A stretch of DNA of 64,000 nucleotides from Scatophagus argus (GCF_020382885.2 NC_058498.1:22225001-22289000), one strand, 5' to 3'; shown: positions 45,828-58,985, counted from the first letter of the stretch. A program made the numbers and translations. The notes: a model not told the origin generated them from the letters alone.

Positions 45828-48383
45828 ATGTTCACCCTCACAGAAGTAGCATCCCTGAATGACATCCAGCCAACCTATCGAATACTGAAACCATGGTGGG
45901 ATGTCTTCATGGATTATCTTGGTATTGTCATGTTGATGTTGGCCATATTCTCTGGAACGATGCAGTTAACTAAGGACCAAGTGGTTTGTCTTCCCATTCT
46001 GGAACAAACTCCAGAGGGGGTTGGAGGCTTCTTAGGACCCCAACCACCAGAGACAGCTGACAGTTTATGGAACAAAGAAAGCGCCATTGGAGAGCAAGCA
46101 GCTCCGTTAATGGCTAAAAGGCCTCCTGATGGCATCACCCCTTCAATTCGCTTCACCCAATCGAGTGCTTTTGGCCAGCCTCAACCTACGGGTGTCAGGA
46201 CCAAGCTGGATTTTCAGCAATATGTTTTTGTCAATCAGATGTGCTACCATGTTGCCCTTCCCTGGTATTCCAAATATTTTCCTTACCTCGCTCTAATTCA
46301 CACTATTGTGTTGATGGTCAGTAGCAACTTCTGGTTCAAGTATCCAAAGACAAGTTCCAAAATAGAACATTTTGTTTCCATACTGGGAAAATGTTTTGAA
46401 TCACCATGGACTACCAAAGCACTGTCTGAGACCGCATGTGAGGATTCAGAGGAGAACAAGCAGAGACTGGCCGGTGCCTCCTCTCTCCTAAAGCATCTGT
46501 CCACAAGCAGTGAGGAGGGGAGTCCAAACCAGTCCGCACCAATGCTGAATAAATCTGGGGTGACGTTTTCTGTTGAAAAGCTTGTGAGTGAAGTTCCCTC
46601 CATGACCATACTGGACAAGAAAGACGGTGAGCAAGCAAAAGCCTTGTTTGAAAAAGTCCGTAAATTCCGTGCCCATGTAGAAGATAGTGATTTGATTTAC
46701 AGGCTGTATGCCATTCAGACAGTCATCAAAACGGTCAAATTTATTCTGATTCTATGCTACACAATGACTTTTGTTGCCTCTATAGATTTTGACCATGTAT
46801 GTGAGCCGGAAATAAAGCATTTGACTGGATATACCAAGTTCCATTGTACGCACAACATGGCATTCATGTTAAAGAAACTCCTTGTTAGTTATATTGCTAT
46901 TATATGTGTTTATGGCATAATCTGTATATACACACTTTTCTGGCTTTTTCGGCGACCACTTAAGGAGTATTCCTTTGAAAAAGTTAGAGAGGAGAGCAGC
47001 TTCAGTGACATTCCAGATGTTAAGAATGACTTTGCGTTCCTCCTCCACATGGTCGATCAGTACGACCAGCTGTATTCAAAGCGTTTTGGGGTTTTTCTCT
47101 CTGAGGTGAGTGAGAACAAACTTCGGGAAATCAGTCTGAACCATGAGTGGACCTTCGAGAAGTTGCGACAACATGTGACGCGCAATTCTCAAGAAAAGTT
47201 GGAACTCCATCTTTTTATGCTCTCTGGAGTCCCAGATGCTGTGTTTGATCTCACTGATTTGGAAATCCTTAAACTAGAATTAATCCCAGAGGCCAGGATA
47301 ACAGCTAAGATCTCACAAATGATAAACCTCCAGGAGCTTCACTTCTATCACTGTCCAGCCAAAGTTGAACAGACTGCTTTCATTTTTCTTCGCGATCACC
47401 TTCGGTGCCTTCATGTCAAATTCACTGATGTTGCTGAGATTCCTAGCTGGGTGTACATGTTGAAAAATTTGAGGGAACTGTACTTGGTTGGTAACCTGAA
47501 CTCTGAAAATAACAAAATGATCGGACTCGAGTCTCTACGAGACCTTAGGCACTTAAAGATTCTGTATCTCAAGAGCAACCTCACAAAGATCCCAACAAAC
47601 ATAACAGATCTGTCTCCACATCTGATCAAGTTGGTTGTTCATAATGATGGTACAAAGCTGTTAGTGCTGAATAGTTTGAAGAAAATAATGAATCTTGCCG
47701 AACTGGAGCTTCTGAACTGTGAGCTGGAGAGAATCCCTCATGCTATCTTTAGTTTGACCAACCTTCAGGAATTGGATCTAAAATCCAACAACATTCGTAC
47801 CATTGAGGAAATCATCAGCTTTCAGCACCTTAAGAGACTGACTTGCCTGAAACTTTGGCACAATAAGATCATCACCATTCCATTGTCAATTAGCCATGTC
47901 AAAAACCTTGAGTCACTCTATCTCTCACACAACAAGCTCGAGTCTCTACCCTCATCGTTATTCACTCTTCTCAAGTTGAGGTACCTCGATGTTAGCCATA
48001 ACTCTATAGTGGTAATACCACTGGAGGTTGGCTTTCTTCAGAACCTCCAACATTTTGCCATTACAGGCAACAAAGTCGAGGTAGTTCCCAAGCAACTGTT
48101 CAAGTGCACCAAACTGAGGACCTTATGTCTCGGCCACAACTGTATCTCCTCGATTCCAGAAAAAATTGGCCAACTTTTGCAGTTGACACATCTGGAACTG
48201 AAGGGAAACTGTCTGGATCGTCTCCCAGCTCAGCTTGGTCAATGCTGCCTCTTGCGAAGGAGCTGTCTGATTGTGGAGGATCATCTCTTTGATTCACTCC
48301 CCATGGAGGTCAAAGAGAGCGTCAATCAGGAAACTAGTGTTTCTATTACAAATGGTTGTAAGTGTCTAAGTGAGGGGCGGTAG
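45828..48383 (+). CDS. lrrc8d: LRRC8D, volume-regulated anion channel subunit
   Basis: The VRAC subunit that in mammals favours passage of organic osmolytes, taurine and platinum drugs when paired with LRRC8A. It is a single coding exon of 851 residues (human about 858). The start MFTLTEVASLNDIQPTYRIL matches LRRC8D and not LRRC8C. TM1 is about 22-46, TM2 150-170, TM3 298-318 and TM4 350-374. Extracellular cysteines are at 54, 139, 325 and 340. The first extracellular loop (about 55-125) is long, Pro/Gly-rich and poorly conserved, as usual for LRRC8D. A Ser-rich cytoplasmic linker (about 205-258) precedes [16 protein letters not shown]. Leucine-rich repeats fill about 470-825, and LVVEDHLFDSLP-like sequence ends the LRR domain. 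The final 15 residues (VSITNGCKCLSEGR) depart from the mammalian tail. No frame damage is seen. It is tandem to lrrc8c, with 4 kb between coding regions. Confidence 0.97.
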   Translation: MFTLTEVASLNDIQPTYRILKPWWDVFMDYLGIVMLMLAIFSGTMQLTKDQVVCLPILEQTPEGVGGFLGPQPPETADSLWNKESAIGEQAAPLMAKRPPDGITPSIRFTQSSAFGQPQPTGVRTKLDFQQYVFVNQMCYHVALPWYSKYFPYLALIHTIVLMVSSNFWFKYPKTSSKIEHFVSILGKCFESPWTTKALSETACEDSEENKQRLAGASSLLKHLSTSSEEGSPNQSAPMLNKSGVTFSVEKLVSEVPSMTILDKKDGEQAKALFEKVRKFRAHVEDSDLIYRLYAIQTVIKTVKFILILCYTMTFVASIDFDHVCEPEIKHLTGYTKFHCTHNMAFMLKKLLVSYIAIICVYGIICIYTLFWLFRRPLKEYSFEKVREESSFSDIPDVKNDFAFLLHMVDQYDQLYSKRFGVFLSEVSENKLREISLNHEWTFEKLRQHVTRNSQEKLELHLFMLSGVPDAVFDLTDLEILKLELIPEARITAKISQMINLQELHFYHCPAKVEQTAFIFLRDHLRCLHVKFTDVAEIPSWVYMLKNLRELYLVGNLNSENNKMIGLESLRDLRHLKILYLKSNLTKIPTNITDLSPHLIKLVVHNDGTKLLVLNSLKKIMNLAELELLNCELERIPHAIFSLTNLQELDLKSNNIRTIEEIISFQHLKRLTCLKLWHNKIITIPLSISHVKNLESLYLSHNKLESLPSSLFTLLKLRYLDVSHNSIVVIPLEVGFLQNLQHFAITGNKVEVVPKQLFKCTKLRTLCLGHNCISSIPEKIGQLLQLTHLELKGNCLDRLPAQLGQCCLLRRSCLIVEDHLFDSLPMEVKESVNQETSVSITNGCKCLSEGR

Positions 48384-48964
48384 TCAAATCCTACCATCAA
48401 ATATTGTACATTTCATCATAAGTATACAGATGTCTTTTTTGAATCATGTCATTAGAAACAGTAGTTCAGGATACAGTACTGGTATGCTTCACGATTTTTA
48501 GCAGCTTCTAAAATGAACACACCACAGCACATACAAGGTTGGTACCACTGGAGAAACTTTAAATGAACTCCAGAAATTATCATGGCTTATGACATATATT
48601 TATATACATATATTTATTTTTCTTATTTTTATTTGGTTTTTGGTTTATGTAGGTGCATAGTTGCAGTCAAATCACTGCTTATATTTTTTACTTTTTGTAT
48701 GCAAAAATATCTATAATAGAGCAATGGAAATTTGTGTAATTTTGAAATAATCCACCTTTTTATCTCATTTTTCATTTGTTTTTTTGTTGTTTTTTTTTTC
48801 AGATTAACTATTGCATATATATTTGATTGACCTCAGCTTAAAGAGATTGTTTACTCAAAATACATCTCACTTTCCTGTAATGGTATGTGGCCATGCAGAC
48901 ACTTTTGATTTTGGTTTTATTGAAACCGCAGAGTCTAAGAGTCTAACTCTGTGGTGCTAAGTGC

Positions 48965-48970
48965 AATAAA
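48965..48970 (+). promoter_or_regulatory. lrrc8d: Candidate lrrc8d polyadenylation signal (proximal)
   Basis: AATAAA in GTGCAATAAAATT, about 580 bp after the stop. A second one at 49493-49498 (CAAAATAAAGGGTCC) is followed by a T-rich stretch and could be the distal site. Confidence 0.45.
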
Positions 48971-49609
48971 ATTAAATGTTATATGTGAAAAAGTTCAACA
49001 GCAACATTTCTTTCCACAACAACATATTCATTAACCTCAGTAAGACCTTGCAGATGTTTTTACACCTACATTTGATCAAATTAATATTCATAGTGAAACC
49101 TGTTTACAGAGTGTGTACAAGTGCTTTGATTATTTGAGTGACCGGACATTATTCTGGAAAGAAATGTTGCTGCTGAAATGTTTAATGCTGTAAACATCAT
49201 ACATAAAATTGGGTGCACTGATGCTTAAACTATGGTTTATTTAAGAAAGTCTCCACTTCACAGGGAAGGCTGCTAAAAGTATTTGAAAGCTCCATGAAAA
49301 GATAATAAGTGGACCTCGGGTAAAGATTATTATTGCCTACTACTGCTTTCAAGGTCAAGCATGACTCTTTATAACTACAGTACAGACCATACAAAGAACA
49401 AACTGAAGAACTCTGTAGGTATAACCGTATTATTAACTGTATGCATTCCAGTTTGAATATGCTTGTAATACGTTTTCAAATGAAATACCCAAAATAAAGG
49501 GTCCTTTTTGATGCTTTTTCTTTCTTCCTGAAAGGTACTGAATCACGCCATCGCTACCACTATTTGATATAGCTGTTTTTTTTTAAAGGAGTACACAGTA
49601 GATTGTTTT

Positions 49610-49865
49610 CTTTCTTGTGTACAGCCAACCCACAATGACTTTTTTCATTAGTTGTAATTTTGCTCTCATGTTTAATTATCTTTTATTATATCTCTCCCCT
49701 GATACTGTATTTATGAGGTATTTTGTGTGCTCTTTGTTTGTATTTATTATCTCCTTGTGTTTTATCTGTCCTCTGCACAACACTTTATCAGTCTGGTTTT
49801 AAAATGTGCTATATAAATAAAGGAATTATTTAATATATTAAGGTATGATTATTACTATTATTTAA
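49610..49865 (+). repeat. Probable retroelement 3' tail
   Basis: It ends with TGTGCTATATAAATAAAGGA and then ATTATTACTATTATTT. A GTGCTATATAAATAAA block followed by ATT-type repeats is a common 3' end of fish non-LTR elements. The 61-codon frame inside is not gene-like. Confidence 0.45.
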
Positions 49866-51460
49866 ATCTAGACATACAGTGCAAAGATGTTTTTGCACAA
49901 AAACACATATTTTGAATTGTTCTGCAAAATTGCACAGTTGAATCTTGATACCTGAAATATCATGGACATAGTTATTTTTTTCCTTATTATAATATGAGCA
50001 ACTGCTTTAAACACAATGTAATCAGGCCTGCATTCAGTCTGCCTACCCTGTCATCAGGACCAAATCACAACAACAATCAAAGTGGTCTTACAAAAATCTT
50101 TCATGTAAAATTTAATGGAGAAATAGAAATTATTTTCAGTGGACAATAATAGTAAGATAGACATAGATGTTTTTCTGCAAATAGTTTACTGCAAAAAAAG
50201 TTGTATTTAGTACAACAGATTACATTTATAAGTTGTTACTGTTTCACATTTGTAGTTTTTTCCCTTCTATGGCCATCTGCTTAACATAAAACGCTTAAAG
50301 ATTTCTTGCTATTTTGAATCTCAAAAATAAATGAAGGAGTGTTATTTATTTCATAGGCCAATTCATTTAGCATAATACTTACAAATGACATCTTTTTGTT
50401 GAACAAAATAGAATAAATGTAGGATGACTGTGTCATGTGTACAGTGTTTTTCACAAAATATTTAATTCTCTTTCATGCTGATCATGCACGACACTGTGTG
50501 CATATGAACGCTGAGGCAGATCGACATATTTGAATGGAATTAATATGGATTAATATAAGTAATGATCTACACTATCACCCTGATTTGAACTTTTGGTGAA
50601 GGCGTATTTAGCCAATTCTAGTATTTTTTGTAAAAAAAAAAAAAAAATAGCTCTGAACTTAAACTTTAATGAGACAGAAGATCTGCTTTATGCTCCTAAT
50701 ACAAAGCTTCCACTTATGCATTTTAGTGTGAGTTTGTGACTCCATAAAATACAAGTTAAATCAAAAACTTATTATGTCATGCTTATTTAACATAAAGATA
50801 TAAAAGCTTATTATGGCCATACACTATAGGATCTGTTTCCTGTGAATAAATGCAGTTGATATGGTACAGTCTTTAGTCATATTGGGAGTACATGGGAGAG
50901 TAGCAGAGAACATCTGCTGTCTGGCCAATCTCCCCATAAAGTGTAGATAAAACTGATGAAAGACTCAAGCTAGAGAGAGACCACACTTAGAGAGAGGTGT
51001 CCTGGTACCTCACCTGAGAGAGTGTGTGCACCATGTGGCCAGGTCATTAGTTCAATACCAGCCAGGGCCCTTTGATGCATGCTACTCCCAGTGTTTATCA
51101 AGCGGTATTTTGCTGTTATATGAATTGTGTTTGCTATAGTGAATTGAATTTCATTTCAGGATGTCATTGCATTATCACTTTCAAGCCATTTTGTTTACTC
51201 TTGAAAGAGGTTAAAATGGAACAGTAACAGTCTACAGGTTATTCTGTAGACTGTAATCATATGCCTCAGTGCCTCAATAGATCATACAGTTGCACTTTTT
51301 GTTTTCAGTAGACCTACTGAAAACCTACATGTAGTTTAAATTGTGTTTGGTCCAAAACATGATAACTCTTTGAAGCTGTGGATATCTCAGTAGATGCCTA
51401 TGTCAAAACCTGAACCCCTTTCTTGTCTAGTGTTGCCCTCTGGTGGTAACATATTTCAAG

Positions 51461-51494
<34 letters not shown>

Positions 51495-51685
51495 GCTGCT
51501 GCTGAAAAGCATGCGTCATAGCAAACAGACTAAATTATAGTGTTCAGCCAGGCATTTATTATTATCCTGCTAAGTACTAGTAATTAATTAAACCCTACGT
51601 TTCCTCTTGTTAACTTGAACGGACAGTTCACCCTCCAAAAACACAGACATATATTTTGTCTAACCTGCTTAATCCTTTTTATCAG
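49866..51685. other. Non-coding, AT-rich
   Basis: No gene is seen. It contains an A-run at 50633-50647 and a pure T-run of 28 bases at 51464-51491. Confidence 0.6.
51464..51491. repeat. Poly(T) tract
   Basis: 28 consecutive T, preceded by TGCCCTCTGGTGG and followed by a short (CTG) run. It may be the tail of a minus-strand retroposon. Confidence 0.85.
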
Positions 51686-51686
51686 A

Positions 51687-52195
51687 GGTTATAACTCTGA
51701 TTCCAAAGAAGTTAGAGCACTGTGTAAAACATAAAAAAATAAAAATTGAGTAAGCAATCATTTGCAAACGAACTGTGTTTACTTTCAGCGGTTTAACGAA
51801 CGGTCCCAGCGCCCATGTAGTAATATCCTTGATACAAAGATATATGTGTGTGTCAGTGTGTCATAAAATGGTGAACCTCAACCCATCCTAGCCTGTAAAC
51901 ATACCCAATCATGATCCTATCAGTTGTTACCACTGAACCTCTTTACCTGTGGAACGTTCCAAACCACTTTCCCAATTTGTTTGAAATCTACCACTGGCAT
52001 CAAATTCAGTGTAGATGTATATATCAGTGAAGTTGATGAGATAAAACACTAAATACATATAATACATACAATACGTTGTACTGTTTGCAACTGAGTATAT
52101 GTCAGAAAGGATTAGCAAAGTATCATATTCTGGTTTACTTATGTTTTACACAGCATCTCAACTTTTTATTTGGAACAGAGTTGTTATAATGTTAT
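51687..52195. mobile_element. MITE-like element, copy B, with TTATAA flanks
   Basis: The left end TTATAACTCTGATTCCAAAG, followed by AAGTTAGAGCACTGTGTAAA ACATAA, is mirrored at the right by TTATGTTTTACACAGCATCT, CAACTTTTTATTTGGAACAG and AGTTGTTATAA. This gives terminal inverted repeats of about 45 bp with small gaps. TTATAA occurs immediately outside both ends and may include the target duplication (a TTAA- or TA-type target is possible). There is no coding content. Copy A, truncated, lies at 5285-5715. Confidence 0.75.
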
Positions 52196-54664
52196 CAGTG
52201 ATTCTCCCTCATCTATATGTACACGTATTTCACCACTAGGGGGCATTCCATTTCAGTATTGCATGCTTTTAACCTATGACATGCCTAGTATGCACTAATT
52301 TAAACAAACACTCTGTATTACATACAGTACACACGTCATCAAAACAGACTGATTGTAACGATTGTGCCATTTGGCTTCTTGGCTCTGGGCTGAGAGAAAT
52401 GAACACATGATGTCGTGACAACCCTGGTTGAGCAATAGAGACAGAGGATGCATGACTTTAAGCTGGCCTGACACTGGGGTTGTTAGAAGTCTGCCATCAG
52501 GTGAATGAAGTAAACACACCGCCTACAGTCCAGCCTTCATTACTTCCTTGGAATCAAGCAATGGCCTTAGCCGTCGTCACAAACACTTAGCATGCACTTT
52601 CCCCTTACAGGACTACACTGCCAGCCATATTTGCAAGAAGTGGTCGTCATAGAACTGATGGCCTATTGCAACCTGGGGACAGAGCTAACATGATGTCAAT
52701 TCAAAAGCTTGACTGGCTTCTCAATTGGTGCATCTCTGTTTTGTGGAGCATACAGTTTGACAGCTGAGAAGACAAGTTATTGCTGTAATGACCTGCTGTG
52801 TATTCTGCGCTTCCTGGTTTGATGAGTGTTGCCAGGTTTGTCCTTGGCAGACAACATATTTGTAACCAATGCAGGTGTTTGTCGAGGATAATAAGCACTC
52901 GATTTAACTCCAAGAGGAAATAATTTAAATTTGGGTTGTTGTGGCCATTTTATTCTCCTCTCTGGTATTTCTGGTAATAAGACTAAAGCATTTATTTTGA
53001 GTAAGTATGGCTGTACTGGGAATTTTGGGTCTGTATGTGGCCTGCTACTCTGCCGATGGCCCGGAGGAAAGCAGAAAGCAGCAGATCTTCAGCGACAGCA
53101 CTTTGTGAGCACTTGCACAGCTGATGAGCTGTAATTATGTTTTAATTATTTCTGTAGGGCATCATTCTCTCCTGACGTGAAGCCAACCCCCCTCCCCCCA
53201 CCCCTTGCAAATTAAGACATTCAGTATTTTGAAAACATTTGGTGATGAAACTCTCCTCAGCTAAGTCCACTAATTACTGCACAGCCTCGTGTCAGCACCC
53301 ATAGAAGGCAGCTTTGATGTCTACTGCCCAGGATGATAATCAAGGGCACAGATCGCATGTGATTGGCTGTAATTGGGACAAGTTGTTTAAAAAAAGGGCA
53401 CCACATGACTTTGACGGCTGCTTTGCACAGCCACTGCTTTGAGACACTCACCCCACCCTCCCCCATCCTGTGCCCACGGGTGAGGAAGCCTTGTCACTTA
53501 TTAAGCAGGCTGTTGCCATGAAGTGACAGATGTCCTGATGTGATCTGTCTGCATCTTTGGCCTCCATCTGTCTTGTTAGTACAAATAGTTAAGGATGGTT
53601 TGAGGAGAGAGCTGTTGTTTTTTCATATATGTTAAATGTATTGGAAGCTCTTGTTTCTGGGAGCTGAAACTAGCTCCCCTGGCAATCCCTCTACAGCGAT
53701 CTCTCAGCTCTTCTTTTCCACCCCTTGTTTTTCAAGGTTTCTTTGCCTCCTCCACCACTTCTGCAGGCCCTGATGTTTAGGGTTCAGTGCCACTGAACCA
53801 TATCTGAATCTCCATTTTTTTTTTCTTGCTCTGCTTTGCTCCCTGCTTGGCAGAGAAAGATTAGGGGCTCGGGTCCTGAGGTACGTATCCCACCCTCTCT
53901 CTGGTCCTCACACCCTCCCTCTCTTCACCCATCCTCGGAGATTCAAATCCTTTTAGCTTCTTCCTCAGGTAAAATTGCCAAGGACCTTGTGAGCCCTAGG
54001 TTCCCCTGGAGGTAAAATCTATAATGGAGTTTTGATTTGAGCAAGAACAGCCTTGAAAATGGACTTCTTTAACCAGGTAGCTGCCTCACAGAAGGTCAAC
54101 AGTACTCCAGGTGGACAGAACATGCCACAACTGTGTTAGAAAAGGGAAGAACAAAGGAACAGTTTTATTCCAAAGAGGGTGACCTGTAGACACTGTTGTA
54201 AATAAAAAATCAAAGTGATGCATTGCTTTTGTGAAAAAATTCAAACTGAATTATTCAGCATCACTTACAGTATCAGCATCAGGTTGTACCTAAGTCTCTG
54301 TTGTTTACTTAGTTTCACTTCCATCATTGACTCTGGGTCACATAAAATGACTGAATTTAATCATTGATCACTCCAAATGAGCGAAACTGGCAAAACAGCA
54401 GTTCAGTTTACATCAGTTTATTTTTGGTCAATAACAATTTTTTTTCCACCTTGACTCAAAGATAGAGGGCACCAAAGCCTCAGTTTTTGAAATACTGCGG
54501 TGAAACATCAGCACAGACATTTCCAGTGCTTTGAGTATTTGGTGTAATTTGGTTTAGTGTATTTTGCAATTTTATACCAACGCTAATATAGCCTGAGGGT
54601 TAGGTATAGGAAGGTACTTTACTCTAGATGAAATATCTACAAAAATAATTCAATTACAAATTAC

Positions 54665-54667
<3 letters not shown>

Positions 54668-54699
<32 letters not shown>
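54668..54699. repeat. (TAA)n microsatellite
   Basis: About ten uninterrupted ATA/TAA units. Confidence 0.9.
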
Positions 54700-54700
<1 letters not shown>

Positions 54701-57700
54701 ACTAGAAATTGTATTATTATTTAGTTTACAATTTTTAGATTTGTTTGTGGACATATTTGAAAAGGTGACATTTTGTAAAAATCTAATGAACATACAGTAA
54801 GCTCTATCATAACACCAGATGTTATATGCTGCTAGAAGAGTGATATAGTTTCAGGATTAGAAATTTCACACAAATATGCTTCATTACCACTTTATTGATG
54901 TACCCTCTGCTGACTTTCAATTATTCATCAGCCACTCAAAAAAAACCAAAAAAAAAAAAAAACTGTTTGCTCTGCCTCATTTTATGCTCCGTATCAAAAC
55001 AGAAATCACATCCCTGCTGCAGCTATAATCTTAGTTAATCAGCATCATTTAATGCACTTAGCAGCGGCGTTTCAAATTCAAATGAAACACTTGTGCAAAA
55101 GCAATTGCCGTCTGCCCTAGTTCTCATCGATGGTGGGTTTGTCAAAATGACGCAATTGGTCATTACCTCACATCAGACGCCTCAGAGACATAATTCTGCC
55201 TGACAGTTGGATTCTAGCTTTGACAGCCTCAAACTTGTTGAGTTTTCTCTAAATACTTGCCATTGCAATGAGTTAAACATCCCCCGGAGGCACCGCAGAG
55301 TTTTCCTTTTGAACAAACACCCGAGGGACGCCAAGCTGGGACTGCACGAGGAACTGGAGGTCTTACGGAGAGGGCTGTTTGGGTTTATCTAATGGTACAA
55401 TGGGTAATTTCTTCTGCCACTGCAGAGGGAAGGGAATAAAAGAGGGATGAAAAGAGAGAAGAGAGTATGTTTAAGAGTGAATCTTTATCTGGGCTTAATA
55501 TCCCATGCTCAAGCAGAGTGGAGGATTTTTTTGTTGTACAGATCTCTTTTGTCAGATCCTACCTACCCATGGAAGACCCAAGGGCACTCTAAGAACATAC
55601 GCATCACCTAGATTTGCCTTCCAGCCCACTTCTCTCCAGCGATTGCACCCTCTCCCCGCTGGCTTCTTTGTGTAAAGGAGACGAGTGAGCATTTTAGAAA
55701 TCAAATCTCAGTTTGTCGGCGTAAAACTGGAGCAGACTTCAATTTGAATAGATTTATTTCTACATAATTGTTCTGAGCACATAAATGCACAAAACCCCCT
55801 TCTTCTGTGCTTTGCCTGCTGTGATGCAAAATGGTGCTGAATGGGAACCACTGTGAAAAATAACGCGTCTCTCCTTGGCTGCACCATTGAGAATCCCCTC
55901 AGAATGGCAAATGTAATTTTTCTATATAAGTTATATACAATCAAAATAACACAATTATCATCTGAAATCCACGTTTTCTACGTTTATCTCCTCCTGGCAG
56001 CGCTAGTTTTCAACCTATAATCATCAACACCCTGACAGGCCCAAGACCTCGAACAGAGTGTGGTTGGTCTCTGAAGGCCAAGCCACTTTGCAAGGGAGAA
56101 TTCAGGCAGGTACAGTAGTCATCATTGTCAAAAAGAAGTGCGCAACACTGCTGGGACAAAGGAAGGTGCTGGTGAAAACATGAGGTGAGTGGAACAGGCT
56201 GAGGTGGAGATGGGTGGAGGGAGGGGATAGGAGGTTGAGGAGAGTCCCAAAGCTCCCTGCCAGTGATGACCAGAGTGTCCATCAGTGAGGTCTCATGGGT
56301 GCCCACTGAAACAGCAGCGCTGGCAGAACTAAAAAACACCCACCCTGGGAAAGTGCTTTTTCTCCCACCAGACGTCAAGTGATGGATTGGGCCGACCAGT
56401 GCACACAATGCATTTGTGGAGGGAGGGGGGGGGCAAGGTCTGTCAGAAAAACACTTCCACTTTACTCCTAGAATGTACTAAAATATTTAAGAGTTCGATA
56501 TTTATTTCATTATTCCACACATCGAATGTGAGAATGGACATACACACAAATAGAAGCATACAACAAAAGGTTTAAAGCCACATACTGTATTGCACAGTAT
56601 GATGAAAGCAAAGACAAAAAAAATGCCAAGTTGAATATTGAAATCAAAAATTAAGAATGATTAAAACACTTTGAATGAGGGCTGTGAAAAGCTGGGAGTA
56701 GATATCCAGTTTGGCAGTTTCTTCCTGAATGATGGAAATGCTTCTGCTGAGAGGTACACACCAACCACACCTGCCAACCTCAAGAGTCAACAGTATTGAT
56801 TGAACCACCGCATCCTCTCAAATCCATCCACATTTCCTTTGAAGGCGAAAATCATCCTTGATATCTGCCAACAGCTTACTTACTTAGGGATTTCTTCCTT
56901 TCCATCTAGGTTATATTAATTAATGCATGGTTTTCTTAAATTAGCTCTCTGAGGAGCTATAACTCAAATTCCTGTATTTATGAAAGTAATAGGTTGGAAA
57001 AAAATGCTAAACTGAAATAATTATGCAGTCCAACACTTTGCTTTGAGAATAAACTGTAAGAAACCTGATGAAATATGAATGTGTATTGGGTGCAAAGATA
57101 GTTAAATATTTACAATCCTGTGTTAGTCCACAACCCCAGTAAAGATGCTAGTCAACTGCAATAATTGCTTTACTGCAAAACTTTACGCTTGATTCATGGA
57201 TTCACGGGGTGTTAACAAGTTCAGAGTACTTTTCTTTTTCTAAATGCACACCCACTAAAATTATACATTTTTGAGAGTGCTAGTGCACCTCATACAATCC
57301 TGTATACATTCCATTTTCTACTTAGTATAATCAGGAAGGTAGTTGCATCACAAGCAGCAGCCGCCACTGCAGTTAAGAAAGGGCACACTGCAGTAAGATG
57401 TTGAGCGAGCCCCCAGAGGGACTGATCTTATATCAGGAGACTGTATATTTCTCCGCTAAAGAGGCTATTCAAACCCACCAATGCTTGAATTATTAAAGAT
57501 ACTGTATGTTTTTCAAAGCCTTGATTTAGCTTTTTTAAGGGGTGGGATGTGCTGTGTCGGGTAGTGGTGTGGCCAAGGGTAGAGGATAGTAGGGAGGAGC
57601 GGGAAGCTGGTGGGCAGGTTGTGGGCTATCAGAGGCTGGATTGTTTCTGTTTTCACCCCTCCCACTGTTGGCCTCGTCTGCTAAAATGGCCTTTTACTTT

Positions 57701-58544
57701 CTAAGCATGCTTTTACTGCCTTTGAAGGGTTATTTTTGTTGATGAAAAGGATACATCGCCTGGGTTAAAGTGAACCCCAGCTATTCACAAGGTTGTTTAA
57801 CACTTTCCCCTCAGTTTGGCTTATAAATTTATCATCAGTAAAGTATACCAGCGGTTTCATGCCATAGTACAGGCTTCAAGCTAAGTGGCTAAGGTTGAGT
57901 GAGTGAATGAAGGACAGAGAGAGACAGACAGAAGAACATGGAGAAAGAAACAATGAAAGAAAACGGTGTAATAGCGGTTGATCCTTTTCTGGAGTGGAGA
58001 GTGTGTACTCAAGGTTTTAAGACATTAAAAGTCTTAAACTGGCTTTATCGATGATTCTCTTGATTCCTAGATACAGTACAGAGGCCTCGCTTGTTAACAA
58101 CTTGTATGTTAATGACTTGTATTAGAACTGATCAATCTACTTTGGATGCAAGCGATTCCCATCACTTTGAAGTGAATGCATTGATTGGTGAGAATATAAC
58201 AGCATTAAACAATCGGTCCTCCTAAGTGCTGAATGGAACAATCTGATATAGAAAGCCTGCTTTTCTCTCTATTAATAGATCTCAAAATCACATAGTTGGT
58301 AGAACACAGATTACCATACTGACATTATGTGTAATATACATCATGTGACATTATGAAGAACTGTCTGTCAAGTTCTTCCCAACACAAACTGTGGCACTAG
58401 ACGTGTCTGCAAAACCTGGATTACATGCAGTTATTATATGTTTTGGCACTGAACATAAATTGGGAGGACCGGAATTGTCCAATATGAATGTAATTCATAT
58501 GGGTGCTGCACTGGCTTCTCCAAACCAAACATGGGAAGTCATTT

Positions 58545-58985
58545 CGGTAACACTTTTGCTTGCTCACAAAGCATTCATGACTGTTTTGTAAGACATGACA
58601 CAACATTCATAGCCAACCTTTCATAAATGTGGAAGACAGAATGGCGATAACTTGTCAAAATAAAAGTCCAAAGATCTCAAAGCAGCATTGCCGTTTTTTG
58701 TTTTAAACCTTTTACCTGATCATGTCACATCTGAGTCAATGGGCAAGTCCAGTGCCAAAGAGATGGAACATGGGTAAACATATAATTTTTACGTATCATA
58801 AAAATGTTTTAATGTTTTATAATGTAACCTTCAAATGGGAATGTCCAACCATTCCAGGGTCCACAAATGCTGGTCAGCTCAGGGTAGTTTACCTCCCAGT
58901 TAAACTCAGACAAGTGATTATGAATACTTTACAACTTGTATAGTAAAGTGACATTTGAAGTAGACTTCATAAGATATTCATGAAA
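58545..58985. repeat. Possible dispersed repeat with GGTAACACTT start
   Basis: CGGTAACACTTTTGCTTG at the left and TATAGTAAAGTGACATTTG near 58938-58956 look like degraded ends of a fish repeat with GGTAACACTTTAC-type termini. The inside contains ATTCATGACTGTTTTGTAAG and ACATGACACAACATTCATAG. Confidence 0.35.

Noticed and set aside
56010..56408. 132-codon open frame on the minus strand
   Set aside because: Its Pro/Ser-rich peptide comes from a GGAGG-rich stretch; no domain, no start context and no neighbouring exons.
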